The notes: generated by a model not told the origin, from the sequence alone. A DNA stretch of 44,234 nucleotides from Rubritalea profundi (GCF_002954445.1 NZ_MQWA01000001.1:3459453-3503686), one strand, 5' to 3'; positions 18,483-28,162 are shown, numbered from the stretch's first letter. Made by a program: numbers and translations.

Positions 18483-19052
18483 TTAGTGGTGGCACTCACA
18501 AGCGTACTCTTTGTTCGAGCAGCTGGAACAGTCGCTGAGGTCGAGAGTGAACTTGGTGACTACCTCTTCAGAGTCGGGACTAGTTTTGATGGCAACAACG
18601 GTAGGGAAGTTGTTACCTTTTGGTAGTGCTTCTTTGGATACCAACGCATTACCTTCTGCAGTGAAACTCATTTCGAGAGGGCTGATACGCTCACCAGAAA
18701 TGACGCTCACAGTCTGACCAGCAGGAGCCACGGCTTTCATGTCAGCATCGAAGAAGCTAATCTGTACGCGTCCATCGTCCATTACGAAGAACTCGGCCTG
18801 AGGGGTGACGCTGGAGATCATGCGACCTTTGTTGGGTCCAGCTTTGATGTGGTCATGGCCAGAGTGATCGTCCTCGGCTTTATCATCATGCTCACCTGCG
18901 GCGTGGTCGTGCCCTTCGTGATCATTGTGCTCACCTTCGGCGTGGTCGTGACCCGCGTGGTCATCTTTATCGCTATGTTCTTTAGGTTTATCTCCGCATG
19001 AGCTGAGGAATACGATGCCTACTGCGGTTAGTGTTGGTATGGTGTATTTCAT
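18483..19052 (-). CDS. His-rich, Cys-tailed metal-binding lipoprotein
   Basis: A 189-aa lipoprotein with lipobox LSSC (Cys19). Residues 25-70 are a run of His/Asp/Glu motifs (HAGHDHAEGEH, HEGHDH, HSGHDH) that should bind Zn, Cu or Ni. A beta-rich central part follows (PQAEFFVMDDGRVQISFFD). The C-terminus is Cys/His-rich (CSSCSNKEYACECHH), giving a second likely metal site. It is the last gene of the RND efflux operon, 38 bases after the reconstructed pump gene. It could buffer periplasmic metal or deliver it to the pump. I do not recognise a named family. Confidence 0.75.
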   Translation of the reverse strand: MKYTIPTLTAVGIVFLSSCGDKPKEHSDKDDHAGHDHAEGEHNDHEGHDHAAGEHDDKAEDDHSGHDHIKAGPNKGRMISSVTPQAEFFVMDDGRVQISFFDADMKAVAPAGQTVSVISGERISPLEMSFTAEGNALVSKEALPKGNNFPTVVAIKTSPDSEEVVTKFTLDLSDCSSCSNKEYACECHH

Positions 19053-19090
19053 GTTATTTGTTTTATTGTTTGGTGTTTTTAGTGAGCTTG

Positions 19091-19221
19091 TTAGCCCGCT
19101 GCTGGAGCGTTGTTGGCGATTGATTTTTCTGCAGCTTTTCTACCGAAGAGGTAGAAAAATGCTGGAGTGACAGCAAGTCCTAGAATGGTGCTAGACACGA
19201 GACCGCCGGTGATGACGATGG
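19091..19221 (-). pseudogene. Out-of-frame C-terminal remnant of the RND pump gene
   Basis: After the pump frame stops at 19222 (GKEILHQ), the next frame reads [19 protein letters not shown] and then TPAFFYLFGRKAAEKS, ending at a TAA at 19091-19093. This is the expected final transmembrane helix and tail of CusA/CzcA proteins. Restoring one base (CACCAG to CACCCAG) near 19225 would join it to the main frame as GKEILHPVAIV. The piece has no start of its own. Confidence 0.85.
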
Positions 19222-21837
19222 CTACTGGTGGAGGATTTCCTTACCTGGTTGATCGCCAGCGATGACGAGTGGAATAAGTGCCAAGCCAGCTGATAGAGCG
19301 GTCATGAGAACGGGGACAAGCCGTTCTTGAGTTCCGCGTGCGATCATCTCTCGGGTGAAACCTTCACCCTCGTGTTTCATCAGGTGGAGGTAGTGAGAGA
19401 TCAACATAATGCTATTGCGGGCAGCGATACCGGCTACGGCGATGAAGCCAACGAGTGTCGCGATGCTGATGTTGTTGACCGTCATCCAAGTGAATACGAG
19501 CCCACCAACCAATGCTAATGGGATGTCACAGAGTACCTGGATGGCGAATGTAATGGTTCCAAAATAAGTGTAGAGTAGGAGTGCTATAATTAACAAAACG
19601 ACACACGTGGCCTTGAAAATAGTCGAAGACGCTTCCTTTTGCGCCTGGTATTCACCTTCGATACTCATGTCGTATTCTTTATATCTACTTTGTGACATGA
19701 CCTCATCATTGATCCGATCTTCTAGGGTGTTGATCATGGATTCGAGGTCGCTGCCGGTGGGGTTGATGCTGACCACAAATCGACGTCGAGTATTCTCGCG
19801 CTTGATCACATTTGGTCCCTTGGCATTACGGATTTCAGCAATCGCTTTCAGTGGAACTCTTTGTCCATCATCATTGGTGAGCATGAGTTCGTGAAGGTTT
19901 TGCGGTGATTCACGCCAGCTTTCAGGTAAGCGCATGACCAAGTCGATACTACGTTCGCCCTCAAATAATTCAGCGACAGTGGAGCCTCCAAGTAGAGTGG
20001 AGAGTTGGTCGTTGACGGCAGCTGGGCGGAAGTTGTACGCCAGGGCACGATCACGATCGACCTCTATCCGCAATTGGGGGATTGGTGCTTGTTGTTCGAT
20101 ACTGGCGGTTTCTAGCCCTGGGATCTCTTTACAAATCTTTTGGATCTCTGTGCCCATCCCTCGAAGAGTTGCGAGGTCAGGACCAAATAATTTGACAGCA
20201 ACCTTGGCTGGCACACCACTGAGCATGTGACCAATCCTGTCTTTAAGAGGACCTGAAATAACACTAAAAGTTCCAGGAAGATTTTTGCTGCTGAGCCTTT
20301 CTCGGATTTCGTCAGTTATCTCACCACGTGGGGTGTCATTCTCTTCTAGCTCGATGTCAAACTCCACTGTCGATACTGGCACTACGTGATCACCACGCTC
20401 GGCGCGGCCGACTCGATGGCCGACTGACTTTACGTCTTCCATATCTAACAATAGCTTGTCCACCACAGCAGAGATTTGGCTAGTTTGGCCAAGTGAGGTG
20501 CCTGGGCTGGCAGTCATAGCTACCACGATGGTTTCTTCTTTGAACTCAGGAAGGAACTGTTTTCCTAACTTAGGATAAAGCAATGCTGCTGCCGTGAGCG
20601 CCATGAGAGCGAATGCGAGTACGACAGCTGGAGCTCTGAGTGAGTATGTTAGGAATGTCTTTTCAAAAATCCATTTCATACCTCTCACAATAAATCCTTC
20701 CTTATGTTCTTTGCCTGGCTTAGGGCGCAAGAACAGCGAACAAAGTACTGGGATGACTGTGAGAGATACTATGAAGGATGCTCCCATACTGACCATTGTC
20801 GCTAAAGCGATCGGTGTAAAAAGTCGTCCTTCTACACCACTTAAAGAAAGCAGTGGGATGAATACTAGGATGATAAATAAGGTAGCATAGAGAATGGAGT
20901 TTCGAACTTCTCCAGACGCTTTGGCGATGACCTCTAACCTTGGCAAGGGAGTGGCGAGAGATGCATTTTCACGCAATCTTCGAAACACATTTTCCACATC
21001 AACAATGGCATCATCGACAACGATACCGATGGCGACAGCGATACCACCCAAGGTCATAGAGTTCACACTCAACTCAGCAAAAGAAAAGACGATAGCTGTG
21101 ATCGCAAAGGATAGCGGGATAGCAGTGAGGGTGATGAAGGTGGTTCGAAGGTTGAACAAGAAGATGAACAATATAATCACAACCATGATAGAGCCATCAC
21201 GGATAGCTTCGAGCAGGTTATCAATCGCTAGATCGATGAAGCTCTTCTGGCGGAAAAGTGGCTCGAGTAGGATTCCTTCAGGTGCTTGATCTTGTAGCTC
21301 TGCTAGGATTTCTTCCACTTGATCAGTGAGCTTGATCGTATCGTATCCTGGAGATTTTGTGATGCTCATCACCACGCCTTTTCTGCCATTCACTGCAGCA
21401 TCACCACGCATGGGTTCAATGCCCCATTTGATCTCAGCGACGTCAGCGATGGTTACTGGACGATCATCTAGCATTTTGACGACTGTCTTACCAAGCTCCT
21501 TGAGATCGGTCGTCATGGCCAAGTTACGGATCATGATTTCCTGTGACTCAGATGAGATGAAGCCGCCAGTGGAGGTGCTCGCTGCTTGCTTGCTCGCTTG
21601 GTGGAGTTCGTCGAAGGTGACTCCGTGTGAGAGTAACTTGTTAGGGTCTGGGAGGATTTGAATCTGTTTGATTCCACCACCCATCGAGAGCACTTCAGCG
21701 ATACCGGGGAGACTCTGAAGTTTCCTGCGCACTGTCCAGTCCGCATAGGTGCGGATGTCGCTAGGCTCCATGCTGCCGTCTTCGGAAGAGATTCCTACTA
21801 GCATGATTTCCCCCATCAATGAGGCCACTGGTGTCAT
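19222..21837 (-). CDS. Heavy-metal RND efflux pump (CusA/CzcA family), main part of a frameshifted gene
   Basis: An 871-aa frame carrying most of a heavy-metal RND pump. It begins in the porter domain ([15 protein letters not shown]) and includes the central membrane helices. The proton-relay motif reads [20 protein letters not shown]. The second porter repeat and most of the last helix group follow. The first 126 residues of the protein are in another frame (21834-22214) and the last 43 in a third. Rejoined, the pump would be 1041 aa, the normal family length, so two single-base losses are enough to explain the pieces. The Asp-rich relay motif suggests a metal-cation rather than drug exporter; which metal is unclear. 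It sits between the adaptor gene and the His-rich lipoprotein gene. Confidence 0.85.
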   Translation of the reverse strand: MTPVASLMGEIMLVGISSEDGSMEPSDIRTYADWTVRRKLQSLPGIAEVLSMGGGIKQIQILPDPNKLLSHGVTFDELHQASKQAASTSTGGFISSESQEIMIRNLAMTTDLKELGKTVVKMLDDRPVTIADVAEIKWGIEPMRGDAAVNGRKGVVMSITKSPGYDTIKLTDQVEEILAELQDQAPEGILLEPLFRQKSFIDLAIDNLLEAIRDGSIMVVIILFIFLFNLRTTFITLTAIPLSFAITAIVFSFAELSVNSMTLGGIAVAIGIVVDDAIVDVENVFRRLRENASLATPLPRLEVIAKASGEVRNSILYATLFIILVFIPLLSLSGVEGRLFTPIALATMVSMGASFIVSLTVIPVLCSLFLRPKPGKEHKEGFIVRGMKWIFEKTFLTYSLRAPAVVLAFALMALTAAALLYPKLGKQFLPEFKEETIVVAMTASPGTSLGQTSQISAVVDKLLLDMEDVKSVGHRVGRAERGDHVVPVSTVEFDIELEENDTPRGEITDEIRERLSSKNLPGTFSVISGPLKDRIGHMLSGVPAKVAVKLFGPDLATLRGMGTEIQKICKEIPGLETASIEQQAPIPQLRIEVDRDRALAYNFRPAAVNDQLSTLLGGSTVAELFEGERSIDLVMRLPESWRESPQNLHELMLTNDDGQRVPLKAIAEIRNAKGPNVIKRENTRRRFVVSINPTGSDLESMINTLEDRINDEVMSQSRYKEYDMSIEGEYQAQKEASSTIFKATCVVLLIIALLLYTYFGTITFAIQVLCDIPLALVGGLVFTWMTVNNISIATLVGFIAVAGIAARNSIMLISHYLHLMKHEGEGFTREMIARGTQERLVPVLMTALSAGLALIPLVIAGDQPGKEILHQ

Positions 21838-22214
21838 GTAGGGACTACTTCGTCTGGCAGCTCGACCGACTGCAGGCGTTCTTGCACGAACTGTCGGGCT
21901 TTATAAATATCTGTGTCCCAGTCAAACTCGACGTAGACAAGTGAAAGCGAAATGTCAGAAATGGATCGGACACGGGTCACACCTGTGACTCCCACTAGAG
22001 AACGCTCTAACGGCATGCTGATGCGCTGCTCCACCTCTTCTGGAGCACGCCCAGCAGCCTCAGTCATGATGGTGACTGTTGGCTTTGTTAGATCTGGTAA
22101 TACCTCAACGGGTAGCGACATGGTCTTCTGGAATCCCAGAGCCAATACCAAAAAGGCAATGGCTAGGACGATGACGCGATGCCCGAGAGAGAAGCGAATA
22201 AGTTTATTGAGCAT
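21834..22214 (-). CDS. N-terminal part of the frameshifted RND efflux pump
   Basis: A 126-aa frame with the first transmembrane helix ([17 protein letters not shown]) and the start of the first porter subdomain ([37 protein letters not shown]). This is typical of CusA/CzcA pumps. It stops at TGA in ACATGACA, where the main frame's ATG overlaps the stop. Inserting one base (ACATG to ACCATG) would give [14 protein letters not shown] without a break. Coupled reinitiation at the ATGA overlap could in principle make two chains, but splitting a porter subdomain would be unusual. Two bases separate it from the adaptor gene upstream. Confidence 0.85.
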   Translation of the reverse strand: MLNKLIRFSLGHRVIVLAIAFLVLALGFQKTMSLPVEVLPDLTKPTVTIMTEAAGRAPEEVEQRISMPLERSLVGVTGVTRVRSISDISLSLVYVEFDWDTDIYKARQFVQERLQSVELPDEVVPT

Positions 22215-22216
22215 GC

Positions 22217-23335
22217 TTACTGAGACTTTTTGATCGTTACAATAGTGAGAAGCACCAGCGTGATGGCATTAGAGACTATCAGAAAGATTACGATGGGGGA
22301 GGTCCAACTCATGGCACCTTCCGCAGAAATTCCATCTTGTCCGACCTCCTGCGCATTTTTTTGATCAGCATTGAGCTCAGATCCATCTTCGTTGTGTTTA
22401 TGACCGTGTGCTGCATCGAGAGCATCTCTGAGTGAGATTCCACCACCCTGGGCAAAGCCTAAAAAGTAGGCTCCATTGGTGACGACTTCATCAAATCTCG
22501 TGACGCCTGACTTGATTTCCACATAGCGATCATTGCGCTCGCCGACAACCACAGGGCACTTGACGAAAGCATTGGGCAGGTCGAAGTGCTTTACAAATAC
22601 ATAGGGGTCTGCTGCGTCACCTTGCAGTGCCTTGCGTGGTACTGAGATAACATCTTTTCTTTCGTCTAAAACGATCGAGAATTCAGTCCTCATATTGGGC
22701 CGGAGTTTGAGTCCTGGGTTGTCTAGCAAGAAGATGGCTTCCAGTGTTCCTGATTCATGATTGGCCTCTGAGCCCATACGGATGAGTTTTCCGTCGAAGC
22801 TGGTACCGCCTAGCGAGATGACTTTGATGTGAGCTGTGGTCCCGATCTTGAGTTTTGAAGCCTGACTCTCAGGAACACTCGCAACTGCCCACACTTGTTT
22901 AAGGTCTACAATGTCCATCAGTTCCTGTGAGGGATCGACAGGCTGTCCGAGGGTAACATGGCTTTTTGAAATGATTCCCGCTTCTGGAGCTTTTACATCA
23001 ATGACTGGTGGCGGTGAGCCAGGTTGGCGGCTTTCTACTTTAAGCAGAACTTGGCCTTTCACCACAATATCACCAACGATAGGCGGAGTTTGGACCACGC
23101 GCCCAGAGAAGCGTGTGCTGATGACAGAGTGCCTGTTAGGGATGGGCTTGATGTGACCGATGGCAAATACGCTGTCCTCAAAATTTGCTTTTTTAGCCTT
23201 GGCTGATTGTATGCCAAGATTTTTGACTCCCTGTTCTGAGAGGATAATGGTGTTTGCTGCATCGACAGCTTCTTCAGCCCAAGTGCTGGAAAGAAGTGCG
23301 GCGGTGATGAGCGAGAGAATGGATTTCAATTTCAT
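22217..23335 (-). CDS. RND efflux periplasmic adaptor (CusB/CzcB-like) with C-terminal membrane helix
   Basis: A 372-aa membrane-fusion protein with a signal peptide (residues 1-20). It has the lipoyl/barrel-sandwich halves ([20 protein letters not shown] and [17 protein letters not shown]) and a beta-barrel stretch ([17 protein letters not shown]). It should bridge the inner-membrane pump to the outer-membrane factor. After the adaptor core there is a His-containing segment ([14 protein letters not shown]) and then a hydrophobic helix at about 342-367 ([18 protein letters not shown]), ending in KKSQ. A C-terminal membrane anchor is not usual for this family. Confidence 0.88.
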   Translation of the reverse strand: MKLKSILSLITAALLSSTWAEEAVDAANTIILSEQGVKNLGIQSAKAKKANFEDSVFAIGHIKPIPNRHSVISTRFSGRVVQTPPIVGDIVVKGQVLLKVESRQPGSPPPVIDVKAPEAGIISKSHVTLGQPVDPSQELMDIVDLKQVWAVASVPESQASKLKIGTTAHIKVISLGGTSFDGKLIRMGSEANHESGTLEAIFLLDNPGLKLRPNMRTEFSIVLDERKDVISVPRKALQGDAADPYVFVKHFDLPNAFVKCPVVVGERNDRYVEIKSGVTRFDEVVTNGAYFLGFAQGGGISLRDALDAAHGHKHNEDGSELNADQKNAQEVGQDGISAEGAMSWTSPIVIFLIVSNAITLVLLTIVTIKKSQ

Positions 23336-23361
23336 ATTGATTTGAATGGATTGGTGGAAAA

Positions 23362-24672
23362 TTAGAGTGCTGACTGTTCACGGCCGATGGCTGCGTAGTA
23401 GCGGACTCGGGCTTTATGGAAGGCCTCGAGGTTATCGATGTTTTGCGACTGAAGCTCTAGTTGCTGGCTTCTAGCTTTAAGCACAGATGTGAAAGGGGCT
23501 TGACCGTTGCGGTAGGCTTTATCTAGTTGCTCTGCATTGTCATCAGCAAGAGGAATGAGGTTCTTGGTGAGCTTACTAGTCTGAGCCAGCCAGCTTTTCA
23601 TTTTGGCACGCTCGGTGGCGACCTGTTGTTGGATTTCTAGAGCTAAGGCAGTTTTCTCGGCAGCCATTCGGGAAGCTTGAGCTCGAGCAGTTTGGATATT
23701 CCCTTCGTTCTTGTTGTAGAACTGGAGAGGAATGCTGATGCCAGCACCGATGGTTCCTTCGTTCGAAAGCCCTTCGGGCGCGTCTTCTTCTCTGTCTAAG
23801 CTGGTGAATAGTCGACCCTCGATATCTTCGTAGCGATTCGCTTTTTGCAGAGCAATGTTGTCTTTGGCTTGCTCTATTTCTAACAACTTTGCTCGGTACT
23901 CAGGACGGTTGTTGAGGGCCAGGTTGGACGACGGAATGGTGGCGTTGGGCAAGTTACCTGAAAGTTGCAGAGGACGATTAGGCTGAAGGCCAATGTAGGC
24001 TTTGAGCTTGTTGAGCGAAATATTCTCGCGCGTTTCAATCCTAGAAAGTTCTGACTTCAGTGTCGCGGACTCGATCTTGGCTTGGTTGGCATCGAGGGGT
24101 GAGAGCTCGCCAAGCTGGGCGGCATCATCGATGAAGTTGGCAAACTCATCGAGCAAGGCACTTTGCTTCTTTAAGTATTGTGCCCGCTGTCGGTTGTGAA
24201 GGATTTCGATAGCAAGTTCCTGAGCCTTCGAGGTTAGAGCCTTTTGAGCAACCTTGACCTCTTCTTTTGCAATACTGAGTTGCTGGTTAGAGATGCGCTT
24301 TTCGACACTCAGCCTGTTGGTGATCGGGAAGCGCTGAGCAAAGGTGACTTCGAGTCCACCTTCAGAGCTGCTCACGTTTTTGTTAAGGTCGAGTTCAAGC
24401 TCAGGGTTGGATAACCTGCCAGATTGCACCACTTGTCCTTGAGCCTCATTGATGCGCAATCGAGCGGCTCGTAGCTGTGGATTGTTTGCACTGACACGCG
24501 TTGAGATTTTCTTGAGAGTGAGATTACTGCTTTGGTCGATAGATCCAGTGTTGCCTAGTGACATGTCTGGATCTTCTACTGTAGCGGTGACGATGTTGAG
24601 TCCGCTAAAGTCGCTGCAGGAATTGAGGAAAATGACTCCGCTGAGTGTGAGTCCTATAGTAAATGCTTTCAT
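23362..24672 (-). CDS. TolC-family outer-membrane efflux lipoprotein (CusC-like)
   Basis: A 436-aa outer-membrane factor. From the ATG at 24672 the signal sequence ends in a lipobox (FLNSC), giving a lipid-anchored N-terminus. An upstream in-frame TTG at 24687 would add five residues and is less likely. The two repeated helical hairpins are visible as long heptad-rich stretches (LRAARLRINEAQGQVVQSGR, then LRAR-like RAQASRMAAEKTALALEIQQ). The final part reads APFTSVLKARSQQLELQSQN. It forms the trimeric exit duct for the metal pump. It lies 26 bases before the adaptor gene and is the second gene of the operon. Confidence 0.88.
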   Translation of the reverse strand: MKAFTIGLTLSGVIFLNSCSDFSGLNIVTATVEDPDMSLGNTGSIDQSSNLTLKKISTRVSANNPQLRAARLRINEAQGQVVQSGRLSNPELELDLNKNVSSSEGGLEVTFAQRFPITNRLSVEKRISNQQLSIAKEEVKVAQKALTSKAQELAIEILHNRQRAQYLKKQSALLDEFANFIDDAAQLGELSPLDANQAKIESATLKSELSRIETRENISLNKLKAYIGLQPNRPLQLSGNLPNATIPSSNLALNNRPEYRAKLLEIEQAKDNIALQKANRYEDIEGRLFTSLDREEDAPEGLSNEGTIGAGISIPLQFYNKNEGNIQTARAQASRMAAEKTALALEIQQQVATERAKMKSWLAQTSKLTKNLIPLADDNAEQLDKAYRNGQAPFTSVLKARSQQLELQSQNIDNLEAFHKARVRYYAAIGREQSAL

Positions 24673-24846
24673 GAAATATTTTGCCAACGTTGGCTGAGAT
24701 TTGTGAATAAATTCTAATTTTGTCTAAATATCTCTTCGAGTGAGAAAGTGAATTGGCGAGCCTCTCAGAAATGTTGCTAGAGGCTGGGTATGTAGACTGT
24801 GTCCAGAGTCAAGAAATGGACACGAATCTCCTAATCAAGGAGGAGA

Positions 24847-25242
24847 TCAAAGAAGAAAGCGGCAGTGCTGTGAACAGATTTCAGCAGCACTAGACGGGGG
24901 GAGAGAAAGTTTTTCAGCAAGCGGCGGGCCAGTGCTCGGGGGAGAGAGGTGATCGGGACAGCTATTCCAATCGCATACTTCGAGCTTTGGCAGTGGCTCG
25001 ACCTCCACTCGTGGTGTGGGGAAAGAGCTCTTGTCAGTAGGGAGTTTCTGGTGGCAAACACATCCACACGGGCCATCGTGGTGATGGATGTGTTCAGACA
25101 TCTGATCAGTCATCCCATCAGAGACCTTCTCCAAATGGGCGTGGACACCCGAGTCATGGTCACAGCACGCATCAACCGCTTGGATAGATACCAAGAGTAA
25201 AAGGCTGAATATGGCGAAAAATGAACGCATGAATGAAAACAC
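24847..25242 (-). CDS. Exported Cys/His-rich small protein heading the metal-efflux operon
   Basis: A 131-aa protein with a Sec signal (about residues 1-23, VSIQAVDA). The mature part is dense in metal ligands: CCDHDSGVHAH, then MSEHIHHHDGPCGCVCHQK, CDWNSCPDH and the tail CSQHC. The middle is Pro-rich. I do not recognise a family. The 160-base gap before the outer-membrane factor gene, the shared strand and the ligand content suggest it senses, chelates or chaperones the metal handled by the pump. The His/Cys mix fits Cu, Ag or Zn. The conserved-looking signal peptide and ligand clusters argue for a real gene. Confidence 0.65.
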   Translation of the reverse strand: MFSFMRSFFAIFSLLLLVSIQAVDACCDHDSGVHAHLEKVSDGMTDQMSEHIHHHDGPCGCVCHQKLPTDKSSFPTPRVEVEPLPKLEVCDWNSCPDHLSPPSTGPPLAEKLSLPPSSAAEICSQHCRFLL

Positions 25243-25653
25243 ATTTAAAGGATGAAACGCTAGAGAGCAAGCGAGAATTTTTCGGCTGCTTTTTGAAACT
25301 CGTGATGTGGGGAGTTATTTTACTGCGAAAAACGCGAAAAACGCGAAAAACGCGAAAAACGCGAAATATTCGAAAGGCTTGGATGATGAAACAGTCCGAC
25401 CACGAATACTGCTTAAGCGGAGATGATCTAGCGACTAATCACAGTTTCGCAGTTTCTAACCAAACCTAGCCAAGCCTCATGTTCATATAGAATGATCACA
25501 ATTTCTCAGGATTCACAAAGTTTGTCTCTTATGTGAAAGCTATTCATGCGGTAGATTTTGAGTAATTTTGTAATTCTGTATGGCATCGTAGGTTTCAGCT
25601 TGAGAATACCCTCATAAAATAGCAGGTTTACATTTTTTGTCGTACTGTGTGAG
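25243..25653. other. Intergenic region of about 410 bases with tandem repeats
   Basis: Holds the 9-base tandem repeat and its flanking degenerate copy. The left part should contain the promoter for the metal-efflux operon (transcribed leftwards), but no clear metal-regulator operator could be picked out. Nothing else is recognised. Confidence 0.6.
25325..25366. repeat. Tandem repeat of GCGAAAAAC
   Basis: Four perfect copies of the 9-base unit GCGAAAAAC (25325-25360) plus a partial fifth. The following sequence (TTCGAAAGGCTTGGATGATG, then ACCACGAATAC) matches the word order of the repeats at 9283 and 9388, so this is an expanded member of the same family. The reading frame across it (KTRKTRKTRK) is not a credible protein. 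Confidence 0.85.
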
Positions 25654-26850
25654 CTAATTTATAAAAAATGACATGCCTAAGAAGTTACCGTTGAAGGTTT
25701 GGTTTAGTTGCCTCCAGAGTCCATCGTTTGTGAGTTCACCTTTTTCTAGGAAGGGCTCGGCGGCGTGTCCTGTGACCCAGAGAACGACATCGGTTTCTGT
25801 GCTTTCTTCTAGCACGCGTTTGAGGTTGATTCCTTTATTTTTAAAGCGCCAGTGAGGGATAAGTTTATCGCCATTTAGGATGGTTTGGTATTCAGTTAGA
25901 AATTTGTGCCAATCTTTGATCATTGCAGCAGTAATTTTTACTCCAGTTACTGATTGTTGCTTTGGTGATGGAAGCCATTCTTTATTGTTGTCGGTCTCAG
26001 CTTGGATCGACAGCCACATTTGTTTACTGCAATCGACCATGTTGAGGAGGTGCTGGCGAGCCTGCTTGAGACGATCTGGTTCGATGACTTTCATTTTGGA
26101 CAGGTGGAACGCAGCGATGAGGTTGGCTATGTCTCCGTAGTTTTCGTCATCAGCCCCAATTGTGCTAAGGGCATTTTTGGGCTTTTGGAAAAGATTGCCA
26201 GAAATGGCATTGAATGGGTGCTCGAAGTCATGGGCTAGGAGCAAGTCGGTTGCTCCTAGGGTTACTTGGATATAGCCTTTGAGCCAAATGAGGTCACTTT
26301 TATCAAAACCAATAGTTCCATCGATTTTTTTCATCTCATCGATTTGTCTCTGAGTCATTCTGCTATTGGACTCGATGCTGAGGAAGAGCGCGACAGAGGA
26401 TTCCATCTCTGTTCTTTCCCCATTGTTATCGATGTCAAATCGTACTTTGGTGAGGTCTAGTGGTAGGTGGAATTCGTCTTCACCTATAGTAGTCACAGTC
26501 TTCTCAATCGCATGAAGGTCTTGGTGGAATGTTTCTATGAGCTGTCTTATTTCTTGATAGTCTACGATTTCAGGGTTCGGATTATGAGGGATTGGGGCTA
26601 CGGATTGAATGCCTGCAGTGCTACTATTCAGTTCGAAACCATATTTATAGAAGCCTTGCTGTAGATCTTCCACACTTGTTGAGAGTTGACTGAGCGCCTT
26701 TGTAAATGTGCTTTGGTTGCTCGGTGTTTCAGCGTGACTCTTGATGGCTTGCTCGAACTTTCCCTGCTCAAGTAGCGTTTGTAGATCTGGAGTTTCTGCA
26801 GCTAGAAAGCTGGAGCTAAGTAGCAGGGATGCATAAATTGATTTCATCAT
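25654..26850 (-). CDS. Exported protein of unknown function
   Basis: A 398-aa protein starting at 26850 or the adjoining ATG at 26847, with AGAAGG just upstream. A longer open frame to 26943 overlaps the terminator region and is unlikely. The signal peptide ends near SSSFLAAETP. The N-terminus has a TPR-like phrase (LQTLLEQGKFEQAIKSHAET) and the rest is helix-rich, with LLLAHDFEHPFNAISGNLF and a Trp-rich C-terminal part (DGLWRQLNQTFNG). I cannot assign a family or role. It appears to have its own promoter, since a strong terminator lies between it and nagA. Confidence 0.75.
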   Translation of the reverse strand: MMKSIYASLLLSSSFLAAETPDLQTLLEQGKFEQAIKSHAETPSNQSTFTKALSQLSTSVEDLQQGFYKYGFELNSSTAGIQSVAPIPHNPNPEIVDYQEIRQLIETFHQDLHAIEKTVTTIGEDEFHLPLDLTKVRFDIDNNGERTEMESSVALFLSIESNSRMTQRQIDEMKKIDGTIGFDKSDLIWLKGYIQVTLGATDLLLAHDFEHPFNAISGNLFQKPKNALSTIGADDENYGDIANLIAAFHLSKMKVIEPDRLKQARQHLLNMVDCSKQMWLSIQAETDNNKEWLPSPKQQSVTGVKITAAMIKDWHKFLTEYQTILNGDKLIPHWRFKNKGINLKRVLEESTETDVVLWVTGHAAEPFLEKGELTNDGLWRQLNQTFNGNFLGMSFFIN

Positions 26851-26941
26851 GCCTTCTATATTAACAGTAATGGCTCCTTTGAGAAATCGATTATACGTAT
26901 CGCTTGATCGACTGGGCTGATGATTAACTATTCCATATCGC

Positions 26942-26973
26942 AAAAAGGGAAGGTCCTATGACCTTCCCTTTTT
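26942..26973 (-). terminator. Intrinsic terminator after pgsA-nagA
   Basis: A perfect 14-bp stem (AAAAAGGGAAGGTC at 26942-26955, GACCTTCCCTTTTT at 26960-26973) with loop CTAT. On the minus strand the GC stem is followed by five T. It sits 25 bases after the nagA stop. Being symmetric it could also act on plus-strand transcripts. Confidence 0.93.
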
Positions 26974-26998
26974 GAGAATAGATTTTCTAAGTTGTGAC

Positions 26999-28141
26999 TT
27001 AGAAGCGTTGTTCACCGTCAACGAAGGTCGCGGTGGACTTGAAATCTTTGCTGAGGATAGCGATGTCACCAGTGAAGCCAGCTTCGATCTTTCCGTGATT
27101 CTCAAGGCCGAGTGACTGAGCTTGGTTCCATGAAGTTGCTTTGACGATTTGGTGGAGTGGTAGGCCAGTGATTTTGGCTACAATTCCGACTCCTTCGTCA
27201 AACACGAGAGCAGATCCTGCAAGTGCGCCGCCGTGTTTGAGGCGAGCGACCTTGCTATTAACGACGACTTCGAGGCCGCCGAGTGAGCATTCGCCATTGT
27301 TGATCCAAGATCCCGCCATGGAGTCAGTGATCATGATGATTTGTTCGATCGGCTTTAACTTGAAAACCATTTTCACGAAGTCTGGAGCGAGGTGGATACC
27401 GTCGCAGATGAGCTCGATTTTGATGTCGTCGTCGATGAGGCCGGTTCCGACCATGCCGATTTCGCGGTGGTGGAGGCCAGTCATAGCATTGCCGTAGTGC
27501 GTGAGGTGGGTGAGGCCAGCTTCTTTAGCTGCAAGCATCTCAGTGTATGTTGCTGCTGAGTGCGCTGCGGATGAGTAGATGCCGAGAGCCTTAGCGCCAG
27601 CGATCACTTCGCAGGCATTGGGTTGGCATGGAGCGATAGAGAAAATGAGAACTGGAGCGATCGCGTGGATCTGCTTGAGCTCTTCAATGTTTGGCTCGCG
27701 GACGAATTCTGGGTTTTGAGCGCCAGCTTTGGAGACATTGATGAATGGGCCTTCAACGTGGAGGCCTGGGGTCTTAACGAACTCTTGGTTGGCATTGTAC
27801 TGTGCCACTTTTTCAGCAATTTCGAGTAATTTTTCCTGAGGCTGAGTGAGTGTGGTTGGTAGCCAAGTGGTGACTCCTTCGCGGAGCTTAGTCTTAGCAA
27901 TGTGGCGAACTGCTTCGAGGTTGTTATCGCAAACGTCTTTGCCGTCAGCGCCGTGTGCGTGGATATCGATGAATCCAGGGAATGCGTATTGGCCTTTGGC
28001 ATCAAAAGTGGAGTCAGCTGCAGGGAGTTTTTCACCAGCCTCGTAGACTGCAGAAATCATACCATCTGTGATAGCGATGGTACCATTTTCGATCTCTACA
28101 TCTGGTGACACGATGTGAGCGTTTGTAATGAGTGTGGTCAT
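26999..28141 (-). CDS. nagA: N-acetylglucosamine-6-phosphate deacetylase
   Basis: A 380-aa amidohydrolase-superfamily enzyme. It removes acetate from GlcNAc-6-phosphate on the way to glucosamine-6-phosphate, feeding glycolysis or wall recycling. Motifs: PGFIDIHAHGADG (first metal His pair), HVEGPFINVSKAGAQN (metal Glu), AHSAATYTEM, GLTHLTHYGNAMTGLHHR, CDGIHLAPDFV, and ITDSMAGSW with the catalytic Asp. Normal length. The ATG at 28141 is chosen; an in-frame TTG two codons upstream is also open. It follows pgsA by about 20 bases and probably shares its transcript. No nagB or sugar transporter is adjacent. Confidence 0.93.
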   Translation of the reverse strand: MTTLITNAHIVSPDVEIENGTIAITDGMISAVYEAGEKLPAADSTFDAKGQYAFPGFIDIHAHGADGKDVCDNNLEAVRHIAKTKLREGVTTWLPTTLTQPQEKLLEIAEKVAQYNANQEFVKTPGLHVEGPFINVSKAGAQNPEFVREPNIEELKQIHAIAPVLIFSIAPCQPNACEVIAGAKALGIYSSAAHSAATYTEMLAAKEAGLTHLTHYGNAMTGLHHREIGMVGTGLIDDDIKIELICDGIHLAPDFVKMVFKLKPIEQIIMITDSMAGSWINNGECSLGGLEVVVNSKVARLKHGGALAGSALVFDEGVGIVAKITGLPLHQIVKATSWNQAQSLGLENHGKIEAGFTGDIAILSKDFKSTATFVDGEQRF

Positions 28142-28162
28142 GTCCAAAAAGGGTGATTGATC

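Noticed and set aside
21834-21837. Programmed frameshift in the RND pump gene
   Set aside because: No slippery heptamer is seen at the ATGA overlap, and a second break of the same sign at 19225 is better explained by lost bases.
25233-25469. A 78-aa plus-strand reading frame with KTRKTRKTRK repeats
   Set aside because: It is a translation of the 9-base tandem repeat in a spacer and overlaps the start of the Cys/His-rich gene; there is no protein-like composition outside the repeat.
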